A DNA stretch of 47,496 nt, taken from NCBI GenBank assembly GCA_001725415.1, contig MEGH01000033.1, forward strand, positions 1-47,496, written 5' to 3'. Below, piece by piece: positions 8,816-18,736 of the stretch. A program made the translations under genes and the position numbers. Within the stretch, counting starts at the first letter, position 1, and every line of letters begins with the position of its first letter. The stretch comes from Pseudonocardia sp. SCN 73-27 (GTDB taxonomy: Bacteria; Actinomycetota; Actinomycetes; Mycobacteriales; Pseudonocardiaceae). Below the pieces are notes generated by a model. The model made no database searches. It was not told the DNA's origin and saw only the letters and a list, made by a program, of their open reading frames with translations.

Positions 8816-9604
8816 GTGGCACGTGAGGAGGCGAGCGCGGGGAGCTCCGTGCTGCGCGCCCTCCGGGTCGTCGACGCGGTCGCGGCCGCGGGCGACGGGG
8901 TCACCGCCAAGGCGATCGCCCGCCGCCTCGGTAGCCCGCTGCCCACGATCTACCGCGTCCTCGCGACCCTGGTCGAGGAGGGCTACCTCGTCCGCATGCA
9001 GGATGTCCGCGGCTACGGCCTCGGCTACCGGGTCGCCGCGCTGCACCGCGTCCTGACCGCACAGGTCGCCCCGCACCCTGCCGTCGTCGCGATCCTGCAG
9101 GAGCTGCACTCCGAAGCCCGCGCCGCCGCCTACCTGGCCACGTTCCGCGACGTCGACGTCGTCATCTCCCACGTCGAACAGTGCGGCGCCCACCCCGGAC
9201 CCGGCCTGCGTGCGGGCGAGCCGGTGCCCGCGCACGCCACCGCCGGCGGCAAGGTCCTGCTCGCGAGCCTCGACCCGTCGCGGCTGACGGTCGTCGTCGC
9301 CCACGGCGGCCTGGAACGAAGCACCCGCCGCACCCTGTCCGAACGGCGGGCACTCGACCGTGAGCTGATGCGCATCCGGTCGGCGGGCGCCGCCGTCGAG
9401 GTCGAGGAGCACGAACGCGGCGTCGCCGGCATCGCCGTCCCCGTCCGCGGGCCCGGCGGCGACACGGCCGCGGCGATCGGCGTCGTCGTCGCCCGGTCCG
9501 ACTTCGCGGCGCGACGCTGGGACCTCGAGGACGCCGTCCGCGTCGCCGCCGTCCGCGCGTCCCGCGCGCTGGTCGTCGCGCCGGGGGCGGCGCACGCGCC
9601 CTAG
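8816..9604 (+). CDS. IclR family transcriptional regulator
   Basis: The product is about 262 residues from GTG 8816; an alternative start at 8780 adds 12 residues and neither has a clear ribosome site. The N-terminal winged helix-turn-helix is seen in VTAKAIARRLGSPLPTIYRV followed by LVEEGYLVR. The C-terminal effector domain shows the typical PAHATAGGKVLLA segment and the RGVAGIAVPVRG block. IclR proteins bind small organic acids and act mostly as repressors or activators of adjacent catabolic genes. Likely targets are the CMD-like gene just upstream or the oxidoreductase that converges on it and ends one base away. Confidence 0.92.
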   Translation: MAREEASAGSSVLRALRVVDAVAAAGDGVTAKAIARRLGSPLPTIYRVLATLVEEGYLVRMQDVRGYGLGYRVAALHRVLTAQVAPHPAVVAILQELHSEARAAAYLATFRDVDVVISHVEQCGAHPGPGLRAGEPVPAHATAGGKVLLASLDPSRLTVVVAHGGLERSTRRTLSERRALDRELMRIRSAGAAVEVEEHERGVAGIAVPVRGPGGDTAAAIGVVVARSDFAARRWDLEDAVRVAAVRASRALVVAPGAAHAP

Positions 9605-10453
9605 CTAGACCTGGTTCAGCGCGCGCAGTTCGTCGAGCTCACGCAGGACCGCGTCGCGGGCGTCCGGGCCCTTCTGGTCGGTCAGCTCGAACAGCACCCG
9701 GTCGACACCCGCCTCCCGGTAGGACTCCATCGCCTCCGGCTTGCGCGCCGCCCCGTACATCGACACCGGGATGTGCCCGCGGCCCGCGTCGGCAGCCCGG
9801 CGCTGCAGCTCCTCGACCCGGTCCGTGAACTCGGCCAGGCCCGACACCGGCACCCGCAGCGGCACCCACCCGTGCCCGTGCGACAGCACCCGGTCCAGCA
9901 CCGTCGGCCCGCCACCCCCGATCAGGATCGGCGGCACCCGCGTCGGCTTCGGCCACGACCAGATCGGGTCGAAGTCCACGTACTTCCCGTGGTACTCGGC
10001 CTCGTCCTGCGTCCAGATCGCCGTCATCGCCTCGACGGTCTCCAGCATCCGCGCCGTCCGCGTCCGGGGATCGACACCGTGATGAGCCATCTCCTCCTTG
10101 TTCCACCCCGGCCCCACACCCAGCTCGAACCGCCCGCCCGCGATCCGGTCGACGCTCGCCACCTGCTTCGCCAGGTTGATCGCATGGTGCTGGTTCACCA
10201 GCGACACCGCCGTCCCCAGCACGATCCGCTCCGTCACCGCGGCCATCGCACCCAGCGCGACGAACGGGTCGTAGGTGTGCGCGTACCGCTCCGGCAGCTC
10301 ACCCCCGCCCGGCCACGGCGACACCCGCGACGTCGGGATGTGGGTGTGCTCGGTCAGGAAGAGCGACTCGAAACCCCGCTCCTCGACGGCTGACGCCAGG
10401 TCGAGGGGGTCGATCCCGTAGTCGGTGAGGAAGATGACGACGCCGGTGTCCAC
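9605..10453 (-). CDS. LLM-class (TIGR03619-like) flavin/F420-dependent oxidoreductase
   Basis: The 282-residue protein has a luciferase-like TIM barrel with the family blocks FLTEHTHIPTSR, ERIVLGTAVSLVNQHHAI, GGRFELGVGPGWNKEE and PPILIGGGGPTVL. Actinobacterial members with this start and the GPGWN block usually use cofactor F420; whether this one uses F420 or FMN cannot be told from sequence alone. The substrate is unknown. Its stop codon directly abuts the stop of the convergent IclR gene, and its start is 69 bases from the divergent methionine-synthase-like gene, so these two may share a control region. Confidence 0.9.
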   Translation of the reverse strand: MDTGVVIFLTDYGIDPLDLASAVEERGFESLFLTEHTHIPTSRVSPWPGGGELPERYAHTYDPFVALGAMAAVTERIVLGTAVSLVNQHHAINLAKQVASVDRIAGGRFELGVGPGWNKEEMAHHGVDPRTRTARMLETVEAMTAIWTQDEAEYHGKYVDFDPIWSWPKPTRVPPILIGGGGPTVLDRVLSHGHGWVPLRVPVSGLAEFTDRVEELQRRAADAGRGHIPVSMYGAARKPEAMESYREAGVDRVLFELTDQKGPDARDAVLRELDELRALNQV

Positions 10454-10522
10454 GGGGCGAGCCTTCCACCCAGTGGAAGCGCACGCAGTGCCGGAACGCC
10501 CGACGGCACTAGCGTCATCGTC

Positions 10523-11623
10523 ATGACGTCGCTGTCAGACCCGCCCTTCCGCGCCGACCACGTCGGAAGCCTGCTCCGGCCGCCCGCGCTGCTCGACGCC
10601 CGCGAACGCCACGCCGCCGGCACCCTCGACGACGCCGGGTTGCGTGCAGTCGAGGACGACGCCATCCGCGATGTCGTCGCCATGCAGGAGAACCTCGGCC
10701 TCCACACCGCCACCGACGGCGAGTTCCGCCGCACCTCCTGGCACATGGACTTCATCCACCGCCTCGGCGGCGTCTCCGCAACCGACGAACGCATCCGCGT
10801 CCGCATGATCAACGCCGAGGGCGAGAGCGCCTTCACGTCCGCCGGACTGGCCATCGACGGCAAGGTCCGCCTCGACCAGCCGATCTTCGCCGACGACTAC
10901 CGTTTCCTCGCCGGCCTCACCACCACCGCCACCGCGAAGCTGACCATCCCCTCGCCGAGCATGGTCCACTACCGCGGCGGCACCGCGGCCATCGACAAGA
11001 GCGTCTACCCCGACGTCGAAGAGTTCTGGGCCGACCTCTCCGCCGCCTACGCGGCCGAGATCGCCGCCATCGGCGAGCTCGGCTGCCGCTACCTCCAGCT
11101 CGACGACACCAGCCTCGCCTATCTCAACGACCCCGCCCAGCGCGAGGCCCACGGCGACGCCGACCACCTCCGCTACATCCGCCAGATCAACGCCGCCGTC
11201 GCGAACCGCCCCGACGGCATGCGCATCACCACCCACATGTGCCGCGGCAACTACCGCTCCAGCTGGGCCGCCGAAGGCGGCTACGACTACGTCGCCGAAG
11301 CCCTCTTCGGCGAGCTCGACGTCGACGGCTTCTTCTGCGAGTTCGACGACGAACGCTCGGGCGGTTTCGAACCACTCCGCTTCGTGCCGGCCGGCAAACG
11401 CGTCGTCCTCGGGCTCGTCACCACCAAGCGCGGCGCGCTGGAGAACCCCGACGACCTCAAACGCCGCATCGACGAGGCCGCCGAGTACGTGCCCCTCGAC
11501 CAGCTCTGCCTCTCCCCGCAGTGCGGGTTCTCCTCCACCGTCGAGGGAAACAGCCTGACCGCGGAGGAACAGGTGGCGAAACTCCGGTTGATCGTCGACG
11601 TGGCGCGCGACGTCTGGGGCTAG
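10523..11623 (+). CDS. Cobalamin-independent methionine synthase (MetE C-terminal-like) protein
   Basis: The 366-residue protein corresponds to the catalytic C-terminal half of MetE, not the full 750-residue enzyme. It begins with the family signature ADHVGSLLRP. It keeps likely zinc ligands in THMCRGN (His and Cys) and in LSPQCGF, and an aspartate in QLDDTSLAY. Such short stand-alone homologues may use methyl donors other than polyglutamyl methylfolate; true methionine synthesis is not certain. The gene lies 10 bases before a SAM-dependent methyltransferase on the same strand, suggesting an operon in one-carbon metabolism or methylation of a small molecule. No cobalamin or SAM riboswitch is visible in the 69 bases upstream. 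Confidence 0.88.
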   Translation: MTSLSDPPFRADHVGSLLRPPALLDARERHAAGTLDDAGLRAVEDDAIRDVVAMQENLGLHTATDGEFRRTSWHMDFIHRLGGVSATDERIRVRMINAEGESAFTSAGLAIDGKVRLDQPIFADDYRFLAGLTTTATAKLTIPSPSMVHYRGGTAAIDKSVYPDVEEFWADLSAAYAAEIAAIGELGCRYLQLDDTSLAYLNDPAQREAHGDADHLRYIRQINAAVANRPDGMRITTHMCRGNYRSSWAAEGGYDYVAEALFGELDVDGFFCEFDDERSGGFEPLRFVPAGKRVVLGLVTTKRGALENPDDLKRRIDEAAEYVPLDQLCLSPQCGFSSTVEGNSLTAEEQVAKLRLIVDVARDVWG

Positions 11624-11633
11624 GTTTCAGGGC

Positions 11634-12365
11634 ATGTCCGAAGGGCCCCAGGGCTGGGGAACGCCGCTGTACTCACGGGTGCTCGACGCCCTGCCCGCCG
11701 GGGCCACCGTCCTCGACGTCGGTTGCGGCGCAGGAGAGTTCGCCCGCGCAGCCATCGACCGTGGGCACGCCGTGCGCGGTCTCGACGTCGACGCCTCCGC
11801 CGTCGCCGTCGCCGCGCGCCGCGTCCCCGAAGGGGTGTTCGACGTCGGCGACGCCCAGTCGCTGGAGCAACCCGACTCCTCCTACGACGCCGTCGCCCTC
11901 GTCCAGCTCGTCACCCACGTCGCCAATCCACTCGTCACGCTCCGCGAGGCGGCGCGCGTCGTCCGGTCGTCGGGGACCGTCGTCGTCACCGTGTGGGGCC
12001 GCGAGTCGGAGTGCGACGTCCGGCTGATCGGCGAGTCCCTCGCCGGGCTGCTCCCGCCCCGGCGCACCGAGCCCGGTGCCCCACCGCCGCTCACCGAGCC
12101 CGACCGGCTCGCCAAGATCGTCGGCATGGCCGGTCTGGCCGTCGCTTCCGTCGACGAGGTCGTGTGCTCGTTCCGGTACGAGGACGAGGACGAGCTCGTC
12201 GGCCCCGTCCTCGGTTCCGGGCTCGGCCGTACCGCCGCCCGCCGCGGCGGCCCCGGCGGCGTCCGCGCCGCGATCCTGGAGGGCCTGGGGTCCCGCCGCC
12301 GACCCGACGGCAGCTACCTCCTCGACAACCTCTTCCGCGTCGTCACGGCACACCCGGCGCCGTGA
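11634..12365 (+). CDS. Class I SAM-dependent methyltransferase
   Basis: The 243-residue product shows the Rossmann motif I VLDVGCGAGEFARAA (residues about 23-37), an acidic residue ending strand 2 (RGLDVD) and the DSSYDAVALVQLVTHV post-motif II region, typical of small-molecule methyltransferases of the UbiE/Methyltransf_11 type. The substrate cannot be inferred. It follows the MetE-like gene by 10 bases, so a supply or turnover link of methyl groups is possible. It ends just before a strong palindromic hairpin that separates it from the convergent dehalogenase. Confidence 0.88.
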   Translation: MSEGPQGWGTPLYSRVLDALPAGATVLDVGCGAGEFARAAIDRGHAVRGLDVDASAVAVAARRVPEGVFDVGDAQSLEQPDSSYDAVALVQLVTHVANPLVTLREAARVVRSSGTVVVTVWGRESECDVRLIGESLAGLLPPRRTEPGAPPPLTEPDRLAKIVGMAGLAVASVDEVVCSFRYEDEDELVGPVLGSGLGRTAARRGGPGGVRAAILEGLGSRRRPDGSYLLDNLFRVVTAHPAP

Positions 12366-12370
12366 ACCCC

Positions 12371-12412
12371 TGTGAGTGGTGATGGTCGCCATGGCGACTG
12401 TTACCACTCACA
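12371..12412 (+). terminator. Long palindrome between convergent genes (copy 1)
   Basis: Two 20-base arms (12371-12390 and 12393-12412) surround AT. The arms match except at three positions, all of which become G-U wobble pairs in plus-strand RNA, so that RNA folds into a continuous 20-bp stem, while minus-strand RNA has A-C mismatches. It starts six bases after the methyltransferase stop and overlaps the stop codon of the convergent dehalogenase. A close relative with perfect arms lies at 30121-30162, in the same type of position. Confidence 0.8.
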
Positions 12413-13091
12413 ACCTGTCGGCGAGCTCCGTGAACGACGACACCGTCAGTGCGGCATCAGGATCCGTGGCCGGCGGGACGACCAGGCCGCCGAACTCGTC
12501 GGGGCGGTGCACGTAGAACGTCGTCAGGCCCCGGGCGCGGGCCGCGACCAGGTCGTCGACGTGCGCCGCCACCATCCCCACCTGCTCAGGTCGCAGTCCC
12601 AACAGTGCGGGCGCCGAGTCGTACGCGGCCGGATCGGGCTTGTAGTGCCGCGCCACCTCCGCACCCAGGACGACGTCCCACGGCAGCCCCGCCCGCTTGG
12701 CCATGTCGACCTGCAGCGCCACGTTCCCGTTCGACATCGGGCCGATCGTGAAACGCCCCTTCAGCAGGGTCAGCCCCTCGACGGCGTCCGGCCACGGATC
12801 CAGCCGGTGCCACGCCAGCACCAGCTCCGCCCGGACCTCCTCCGACGGGTCGAGCCCCCGCTCGGCCAGCAGCGCGTCGAGGGACTCGCGGTGCAGGACG
12901 TCGAGGATCGTCCACGGCCGACGGCCGCTGCGGACCTCTTCCATCGACGGCTGGTAGCGGCCGCGCCAGTCGTCGGCGACGGCGTGAGGGTCGTCGACCT
13001 CGGGCAGCAGCCGTGCCACCTCCCGCGCGACGCCGGAGCGCCAGTCCACGACCGTCCCGAACACGTCGAACACCAGCGCGCGGACGTCCAC
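12408..13091 (-). CDS. Haloacid dehalogenase, type II (HAD superfamily)
   Basis: From GTG 13089-13091 the product is 227 residues. HAD motif I is VFDVFGTVVD with the nucleophilic aspartate near residue 9, motif II is the serine in GPMSNGNV, motif III lysine is in HYKPDPAAY, and motif IV is AAHVDDLVAARARGL. This layout with DVFGTVVDW and YKPDP is that of L-2-haloacid dehalogenases. The usual reaction is hydrolysis of 2-halo acids to 2-hydroxy acids, though many homologues act on phosphoesters, so activity is only probable. Its stop codon lies inside the palindrome shared with the convergent methyltransferase. Confidence 0.9.
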   Translation of the reverse strand: MDVRALVFDVFGTVVDWRSGVAREVARLLPEVDDPHAVADDWRGRYQPSMEEVRSGRRPWTILDVLHRESLDALLAERGLDPSEEVRAELVLAWHRLDPWPDAVEGLTLLKGRFTIGPMSNGNVALQVDMAKRAGLPWDVVLGAEVARHYKPDPAAYDSAPALLGLRPEQVGMVAAHVDDLVAARARGLTTFYVHRPDEFGGLVVPPATDPDAALTVSSFTELADRL

Positions 13092-13196
13092 GCTCCGACC
13101 CTAGCCGTGGCGCCCGGCGCCGAGCCCTGCGTCGCGTCGTCGCCGACCCGCGGAGCTCGAGGACGACCCACACCCCGCCCGGATGTGCGCACGCGA

Positions 13197-13227
13197 AACG
13201 GCCCCGGCCGTCATGGCCGGGGCCGTT
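13197..13227 (-). terminator. Strong hairpin terminator after the DUF59 gene
   Basis: Perfect 13-base arms (AACGGCCCCGGCC and its complement) enclose GTCAT. It lies 11 bases after the stop of the DUF59 gene on the minus strand, at the end of the dehydrogenase-amidohydrolase-DUF59 operon. There is no U-tract beyond a short T pair, as is usual in actinobacteria. Confidence 0.85.
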
Positions 13228-13238
13228 CCTCGTCACCC

Positions 13239-13952
13239 TCAGGGCGCGGTGGCCGCCCCGGGTGCGTACCTGAGAGCCAGCAGGCTCTTGCAGTACTCGC
13301 CGTTCGTCTCGATGCCGACCCGCTGGAGCCGGGCCCGGCGCAGGTGCAGAGGCACCTGTTCCGAGGTCACCGGGCTGCCGTCGGGATGGATGAGCAGCGG
13401 GGCGTCGTCGCCGTAGGGCAGGCCGATGCCCGCCCGCCGGCGGCGCAGCCGCGTCAGCTCGTCGGACTCCGGGATCTCGCCCAGCGTCGTCGACGCCAGT
13501 TCGTCGGGTCCCGCCCCCGCGTCGACCAGCGGCCGAGCGAGCCGATCCTGACCTGCGACCGAGGCCTTCGTGAGGAAGGTGCGGCGCAGCTCGTCGAGCT
13601 CCGCCGTGGCCTCCCCGGTGAAGGTGCCGACGAAGCCCGCGTGTGCGGCGACCCCGCCGTTGATCTCCTCGGACGCGTGGTGGTCGACCAGCGTCACCTC
13701 TGCGCGTGCCACTCCCGGGACCGCCGAGACCGCGTCGTAGGCGTCGGCGACCATCAGGAACGAGAAGTTCGGTGCGCAGAAGAAGGTGGGCAACCGCAGC
13801 CCGACGGTGACGATGTCCCCGTCGGGTGCGGCGGTCACGGTGCACGACTCGACGAAGTCGAGTCCGGTGATGGGCTCGTCCAGCTCCGGGTCGAGCACCG
13901 TGTCCAACGCGGCCCAGATCTCGGGCGAGACCCCCTCAGGGGCTTCGATCAT
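13239..13952 (-). CDS. DUF59/MIP18-like protein of the propane-monooxygenase accessory type
   Basis: The ATG at 13950-13952 overlaps the amidohydrolase stop (ATGA). The 237-residue product has an N-terminal DUF59 (MIP18/PaaD-like) domain, about residues 8-105, with LDPELDEPITGLDFV and the PTFFCAPNFSFLM block holding a conserved-looking cysteine. The C-terminal half is helical, with an Arg-rich segment and a final region including IETNGEYCKSLL. DUF59 proteins help deliver iron or Fe-S clusters. This longer version is known from clusters of propane- and acetone-oxidising diiron monooxygenases, next to the same amidohydrolase. No monooxygenase is present here, so its client is unknown. Confidence 0.82.
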   Translation of the reverse strand: MIEAPEGVSPEIWAALDTVLDPELDEPITGLDFVESCTVTAAPDGDIVTVGLRLPTFFCAPNFSFLMVADAYDAVSAVPGVARAEVTLVDHHASEEINGGVAAHAGFVGTFTGEATAELDELRRTFLTKASVAGQDRLARPLVDAGAGPDELASTTLGEIPESDELTRLRRRRAGIGLPYGDDAPLLIHPDGSPVTSEQVPLHLRRARLQRVGIETNGEYCKSLLALRYAPGAATAP

Positions 13953-15013
13953 GCCTGCGCACCCGCCGTGCCCTCGACGAGCTCCTCGCCCGGCTGCAGG
14001 CTCTCGCCGGCCTCGGTCGGCAGCTGGAGCTCGGCCGGGACGGGGATGTCGTAGAGCTTGGCGGCGTTGAGGCCGAGGATCTTCTTCTTGGACGCGGTGG
14101 TGAGGCGCGGGTAGTCGGCGAACTGGTCGTCGTCGGGCATCTGCCAGTCGACGAGGCCCTCGACCTGCCACTTGGGCGTCCAGATGTTGTAGTCGCCGCC
14201 GAAGAGCATCTTGTCCTCGCCGACCCAGAAGAGCAGCTCGCCCATGACCTTCGCGAAGAACTTGGGGCGGGCGTGCATGAGGCCACCGACGACGACGGAC
14301 AGGCCGGCGTAGACGTTGGGCTCCTGGACCGCCATGAAGCAGAAGTCCTCGATGCGCGGCAGGCCGACGTGCTCGACGATGAAGTTGAGGCCCTGGAAGT
14401 CGGTCGCGGCGTGGTCGACGTCGGCGACGTCGAACGCGTCCTTGTCGAGCGGCCAGATCGTCGGGCCCTTGTGGACGTGGACGTTCTTGATGCCCAGGTC
14501 CTGCGCGGCCTGCAGGAAGCGGTAGGCCTCGGGGTCGGTGAGCTTGTAGCCGCGGGAGTCGCCGTTCCACTCCGCGGTGTAGAGCTTGACGCCCTTGTGC
14601 TTGTACTTCGCGACGTCGGCCTCGAGCTGCTTGAGGCCGGCGTCGCCCTCGCGCGGGTCGAAACGACCGTTGACGATCAGCTTGTCGCCCCAGCGCTCGA
14701 GGAGCGCGGCGTTCTGGTCGGCGGTGTTGAACCCGTTCTTGTACCACTCACGCAGGTAGGTCGACTGGAAGATCGCGTAGTCGACGTGACCTTCGATGAA
14801 CATGTCGCGCTCGAAGTCCTCGGGCGTGACCTTGAGGTACTTCTCCCAGTCCCAGTGGGTCTCGGGCGGGCCGAGCTGGTGGTAGCCGTAGAAGCAGTCG
14901 ATCCAGCCCTTGGCGTACTGCTCCTTGCCCTCGACCCAGTTCTCCTTGGACGCATCCCAGAAGTGACTGTGGGAGTCGACAACGAAGTACTTCTCGCCAT
15001 CCTTCTCGTACAT
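13949..15013 (-). CDS. Amidohydrolase family protein (propane-monooxygenase-cluster type)
   Basis: The 354-residue protein is an amidohydrolase-2 TIM barrel with metal ligands H15 and H17 (DSHSHFW), a candidate lysine K143 (GVKLYTAEW), histidines at 179 and 181 (HVHKGPTIW), H215 and the late aspartate D274 (GGDYNIW). Family members of this type hydrolyse or decarboxylate small carbonyl compounds. Very similar proteins accompany propane 2-monooxygenase genes in mycobacteria, Gordonia and Rhodococcus, where their function is not settled. It lies between an alcohol dehydrogenase (52 bases upstream) and the DUF59 gene (overlapping), all on one strand, so one operon is very likely. Confidence 0.88.
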   Translation of the reverse strand: MYEKDGEKYFVVDSHSHFWDASKENWVEGKEQYAKGWIDCFYGYHQLGPPETHWDWEKYLKVTPEDFERDMFIEGHVDYAIFQSTYLREWYKNGFNTADQNAALLERWGDKLIVNGRFDPREGDAGLKQLEADVAKYKHKGVKLYTAEWNGDSRGYKLTDPEAYRFLQAAQDLGIKNVHVHKGPTIWPLDKDAFDVADVDHAATDFQGLNFIVEHVGLPRIEDFCFMAVQEPNVYAGLSVVVGGLMHARPKFFAKVMGELLFWVGEDKMLFGGDYNIWTPKWQVEGLVDWQMPDDDQFADYPRLTTASKKKILGLNAAKLYDIPVPAELQLPTEAGESLQPGEELVEGTAGAQA

Positions 15014-15065
15014 GTGGTGGTTCCTCTCGATTCAGCGTCAGTGCCGGTTTGCGCTGTTCAGGAGC

Positions 15066-16094
15066 TCAGGGGACGAGAATCGCGCGGCCGCGGACCCGGC
15101 CGGCGTCGAGATCGTGCAGCGCGTCGAGCGCTGCATCGAGGGGGTACTGCTTGGTGTGCAGCGTGACCTTCCCGGCCTGCGCCAGGACCATCAGCTCGGT
15201 GAGGTCGGCGTAGGTGCCGACGATGTTGCCGATGACGTTCTTCTCGCCGCCGACGAAGTCGAGCGTCGGGGCGGTGAAGGTGCCGCCGTAGCCGAGGACG
15301 TACTGCGACCCGGCGGGGGCGGTCATCTGCCAGGCGTCGAGCTCGGCGCCCTGCTCGGCGACGAAGTCGAACACCACGTCGCCACCGCGGCCTCCTGTGA
15401 GGTCCTTGACGGCGTCGATGTGGTTGCCGTCGGCGAGGACGGTCTCGTCGGCACCGATCTGCTTCGCGAGGGCGAGCGCGTCGGGGTTCTTGTCGACGAC
15501 GACGATCCGCGTGCCGGTGATCGCGGCGAGGGCCTGGATGGCGATGTGGCCGAGGCCGCCCGCGCCCTGCACGACGGCGGTGGTGCCGGGGAACAGGTCC
15601 GGCACGGCCTTACGGACCGCGTGGTAGGCGGTGATGCCGGCGTCGGCGAGTGCGGCGACGTCGGCGGGGTTGGTGCTGGGGTCGAGCTTGATGCAGGCGC
15701 GGGCCGTGGTGCGCAGGTACTCGGCCATGCCGCCGTCGTTGTTCGACAGCCCGGGGAAGAACGCGTTCTCGCACTGCATGTCCCGGCCGCGCCGACAGGC
15801 GAGGCAGAGGCCGCACGACGGCTGCGGATGCAGGATGACGGTGTCGCCGACCGCGACGTTGGTGACGCCCTCGCCGACCGCCTCGATCCAGCCGGCGTTC
15901 TCGTGCCCGATCACGTAGGGCAGTTGAGGGTTCTGGGCCTCGGCCCAGTCGCCGTTGATGATGTGCAGGTCGGTGCGGCAGACGCCGGCGCCACCGATCT
16001 TCACGATCACGTCGAGGGGGCCCTGCAGCGTGGGCTCGGGGATGTCGTCGATCTTCGGGTCGGAGTGGTACTCGTGCACCCGGACGGCCTTCAC
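15066..16094 (-). CDS. Zinc-dependent NAD(P) alcohol dehydrogenase
   Basis: From GTG 16092-16094, preceded by GGGAGG, the product is 342 residues, normal for medium-chain dehydrogenases. Catalytic zinc ligands are C39 (GVCRTDLH) and H64-E65 (GHENAGW); the structural zinc site is C94, C97, C100 and C108 (CGLCLAC...C). The Rossmann nucleotide motif is VQGAGGLGHIA. It oxidises alcohols or reduces ketones; the nearest context, the propane-oxidation clusters, suggests 2-propanol or another secondary alcohol (inference). It is the first gene of the three-gene operon with the amidohydrolase and DUF59 genes. Confidence 0.92.
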   Translation of the reverse strand: MKAVRVHEYHSDPKIDDIPEPTLQGPLDVIVKIGGAGVCRTDLHIINGDWAEAQNPQLPYVIGHENAGWIEAVGEGVTNVAVGDTVILHPQPSCGLCLACRRGRDMQCENAFFPGLSNNDGGMAEYLRTTARACIKLDPSTNPADVAALADAGITAYHAVRKAVPDLFPGTTAVVQGAGGLGHIAIQALAAITGTRIVVVDKNPDALALAKQIGADETVLADGNHIDAVKDLTGGRGGDVVFDFVAEQGAELDAWQMTAPAGSQYVLGYGGTFTAPTLDFVGGEKNVIGNIVGTYADLTELMVLAQAGKVTLHTKQYPLDAALDALHDLDAGRVRGRAILVP

Positions 16095-16164
16095 ACCCGT
16101 ACCTCCCTTGGTCTCGGGGTTCGGCCTCCGATTCCATTGCGGCGTGCGTCACGTCACAAGGGGT

Positions 16165-16188
16165 CGTTTTCCACCCAGCGATAAAACG
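16165..16188. promoter_or_regulatory. Inverted repeat upstream of the alcohol dehydrogenase
   Basis: CGTTTT and AAAACG arms separated by 12 bases lie about 70 bases before the dehydrogenase start, inside the longest gene-free stretch of the window (16095-16352). This is the only AT-rich patch there, so it may mark a promoter or an operator. No clear -35/-10 pair is seen, and the rest of the gap shows nothing else. Confidence 0.3.
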
Positions 16189-16352
16189 GACTGAACGGAC
16201 ATGAGACACGTGCAGGGTCGCGCGGGCACGTGCTACCGGATCCGTGCAGGTCGACGGCCCGCACCAACGGTTCGGTGCGGGGCCGGCACACGGCGGTCCC
16301 CGTCGGACGTTCACCCCGTCCGGTGGATGAGGCTCGATCGGGGCGGCGGGGA

Positions 16353-18179
<1,827 letters not shown>

Positions 18180-18228
18180 GACCCGCCCCTATTCCGTATG
18201 TCCGTTTCGACGTGCGGAACCTATCAGC

Positions 18229-18244
18229 GTTACTCGCGAGTAAC
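18229..18244. promoter_or_regulatory. Perfect 16-bp palindrome, likely operator
   Basis: GTTACTCGCGAGTAAC is its own reverse complement. It lies in the 75-base divergent gap, 10 bases before the thioesterase start and 49 bases before the ligase start. Palindromes of this size are typical TetR-family sites, and fatty-acid ligase genes in actinobacteria are commonly under TetR-type repressors. The palindrome is seen directly; the regulator is not encoded next to it. Confidence 0.65.
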
Positions 18245-18254
18245 ATGCGGCCGT

Positions 18255-18725
18255 GTGAGCGACTTCGACTGGGTGGCCGGCGCGATGACCTCCGGTGTCC
18301 CCTGGGTGCGCAGCAGCGGTGTCGAGTTCGACCGGGTCGACGCCATCCGTGCGGTGTGCAGCCTTCCGGACCGGCCCGACCTGCACAACCACGTCGGCGG
18401 GCCCCACGCCGCGATGATCTTCGGGCTGGCCGAGACGGCCTCCGGAGCCGTCGGGCTGGCGGCGTTCGGGGGCACCGCGGAACGTGCGACGCCGCTCGTC
18501 GTCAGCTCGTCGGTGCGCTATCGGGCGCTCGCCCGCGGGCCGCTCACCGCCGAGGCCGTCCTGGCCCACTCGGCCGCCGACGTCCTCGCCGAGCTCGACG
18601 CCGGCACCCGTCCGGAGTTCACGGTCGACGTCACCGTCCGCGACGCCGCCGGGACCGACTGCGCGACCGTCACGGTCGTGTGGACGCTCAAGCCGGTCCG
18701 GGCGAAGGCGTCCGCGGAGGACTAG
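18255..18725 (+). CDS. Hotdog-fold thioesterase-like protein (DUF4442 type)
   Basis: The GTG at 18255 gives MSDFDWVAGAMTSGVPWV and a 156-residue product; longer in-frame extensions run into the divergent ligase gene. Visible hotdog cues are the block RPDLHNHVGGPHAAMIFGLAE and strand pairs near SSVRYRALARGPLTAEA. This is the pattern of DUF4442/PaaI-like thioesterases. A function in hydrolysing acyl-CoA would oppose or balance the divergent acyl-CoA ligase. The start is so close to the palindrome that the mRNA may be nearly leaderless. The next gene begins 11 bases after the stop. Confidence 0.8.
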   Translation: MSDFDWVAGAMTSGVPWVRSSGVEFDRVDAIRAVCSLPDRPDLHNHVGGPHAAMIFGLAETASGAVGLAAFGGTAERATPLVVSSSVRYRALARGPLTAEAVLAHSAADVLAELDAGTRPEFTVDVTVRDAAGTDCATVTVVWTLKPVRAKASAED

Positions 18726-18736
18726 CGTCGCCCGGC

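Noticed and set aside
10454-10522. Search for a cobalamin or SAM riboswitch before the MetE-like gene
   Set aside because: The divergent gap is only 69 bases and holds no matching conserved core or stem set.
12372-14054. Long plus-strand frame of 560 codons across the dehalogenase and DUF59 genes
   Set aside because: It is antisense to genes with intact motifs, runs through a strong terminator hairpin, and its composition (Arg, Pro, Gln, His) is that of a shadow frame.
16095-16352. Possible missing small gene in the longest gap
   Set aside because: No frame with a start, ribosome site and plausible composition was found; only a weak inverted repeat is seen.
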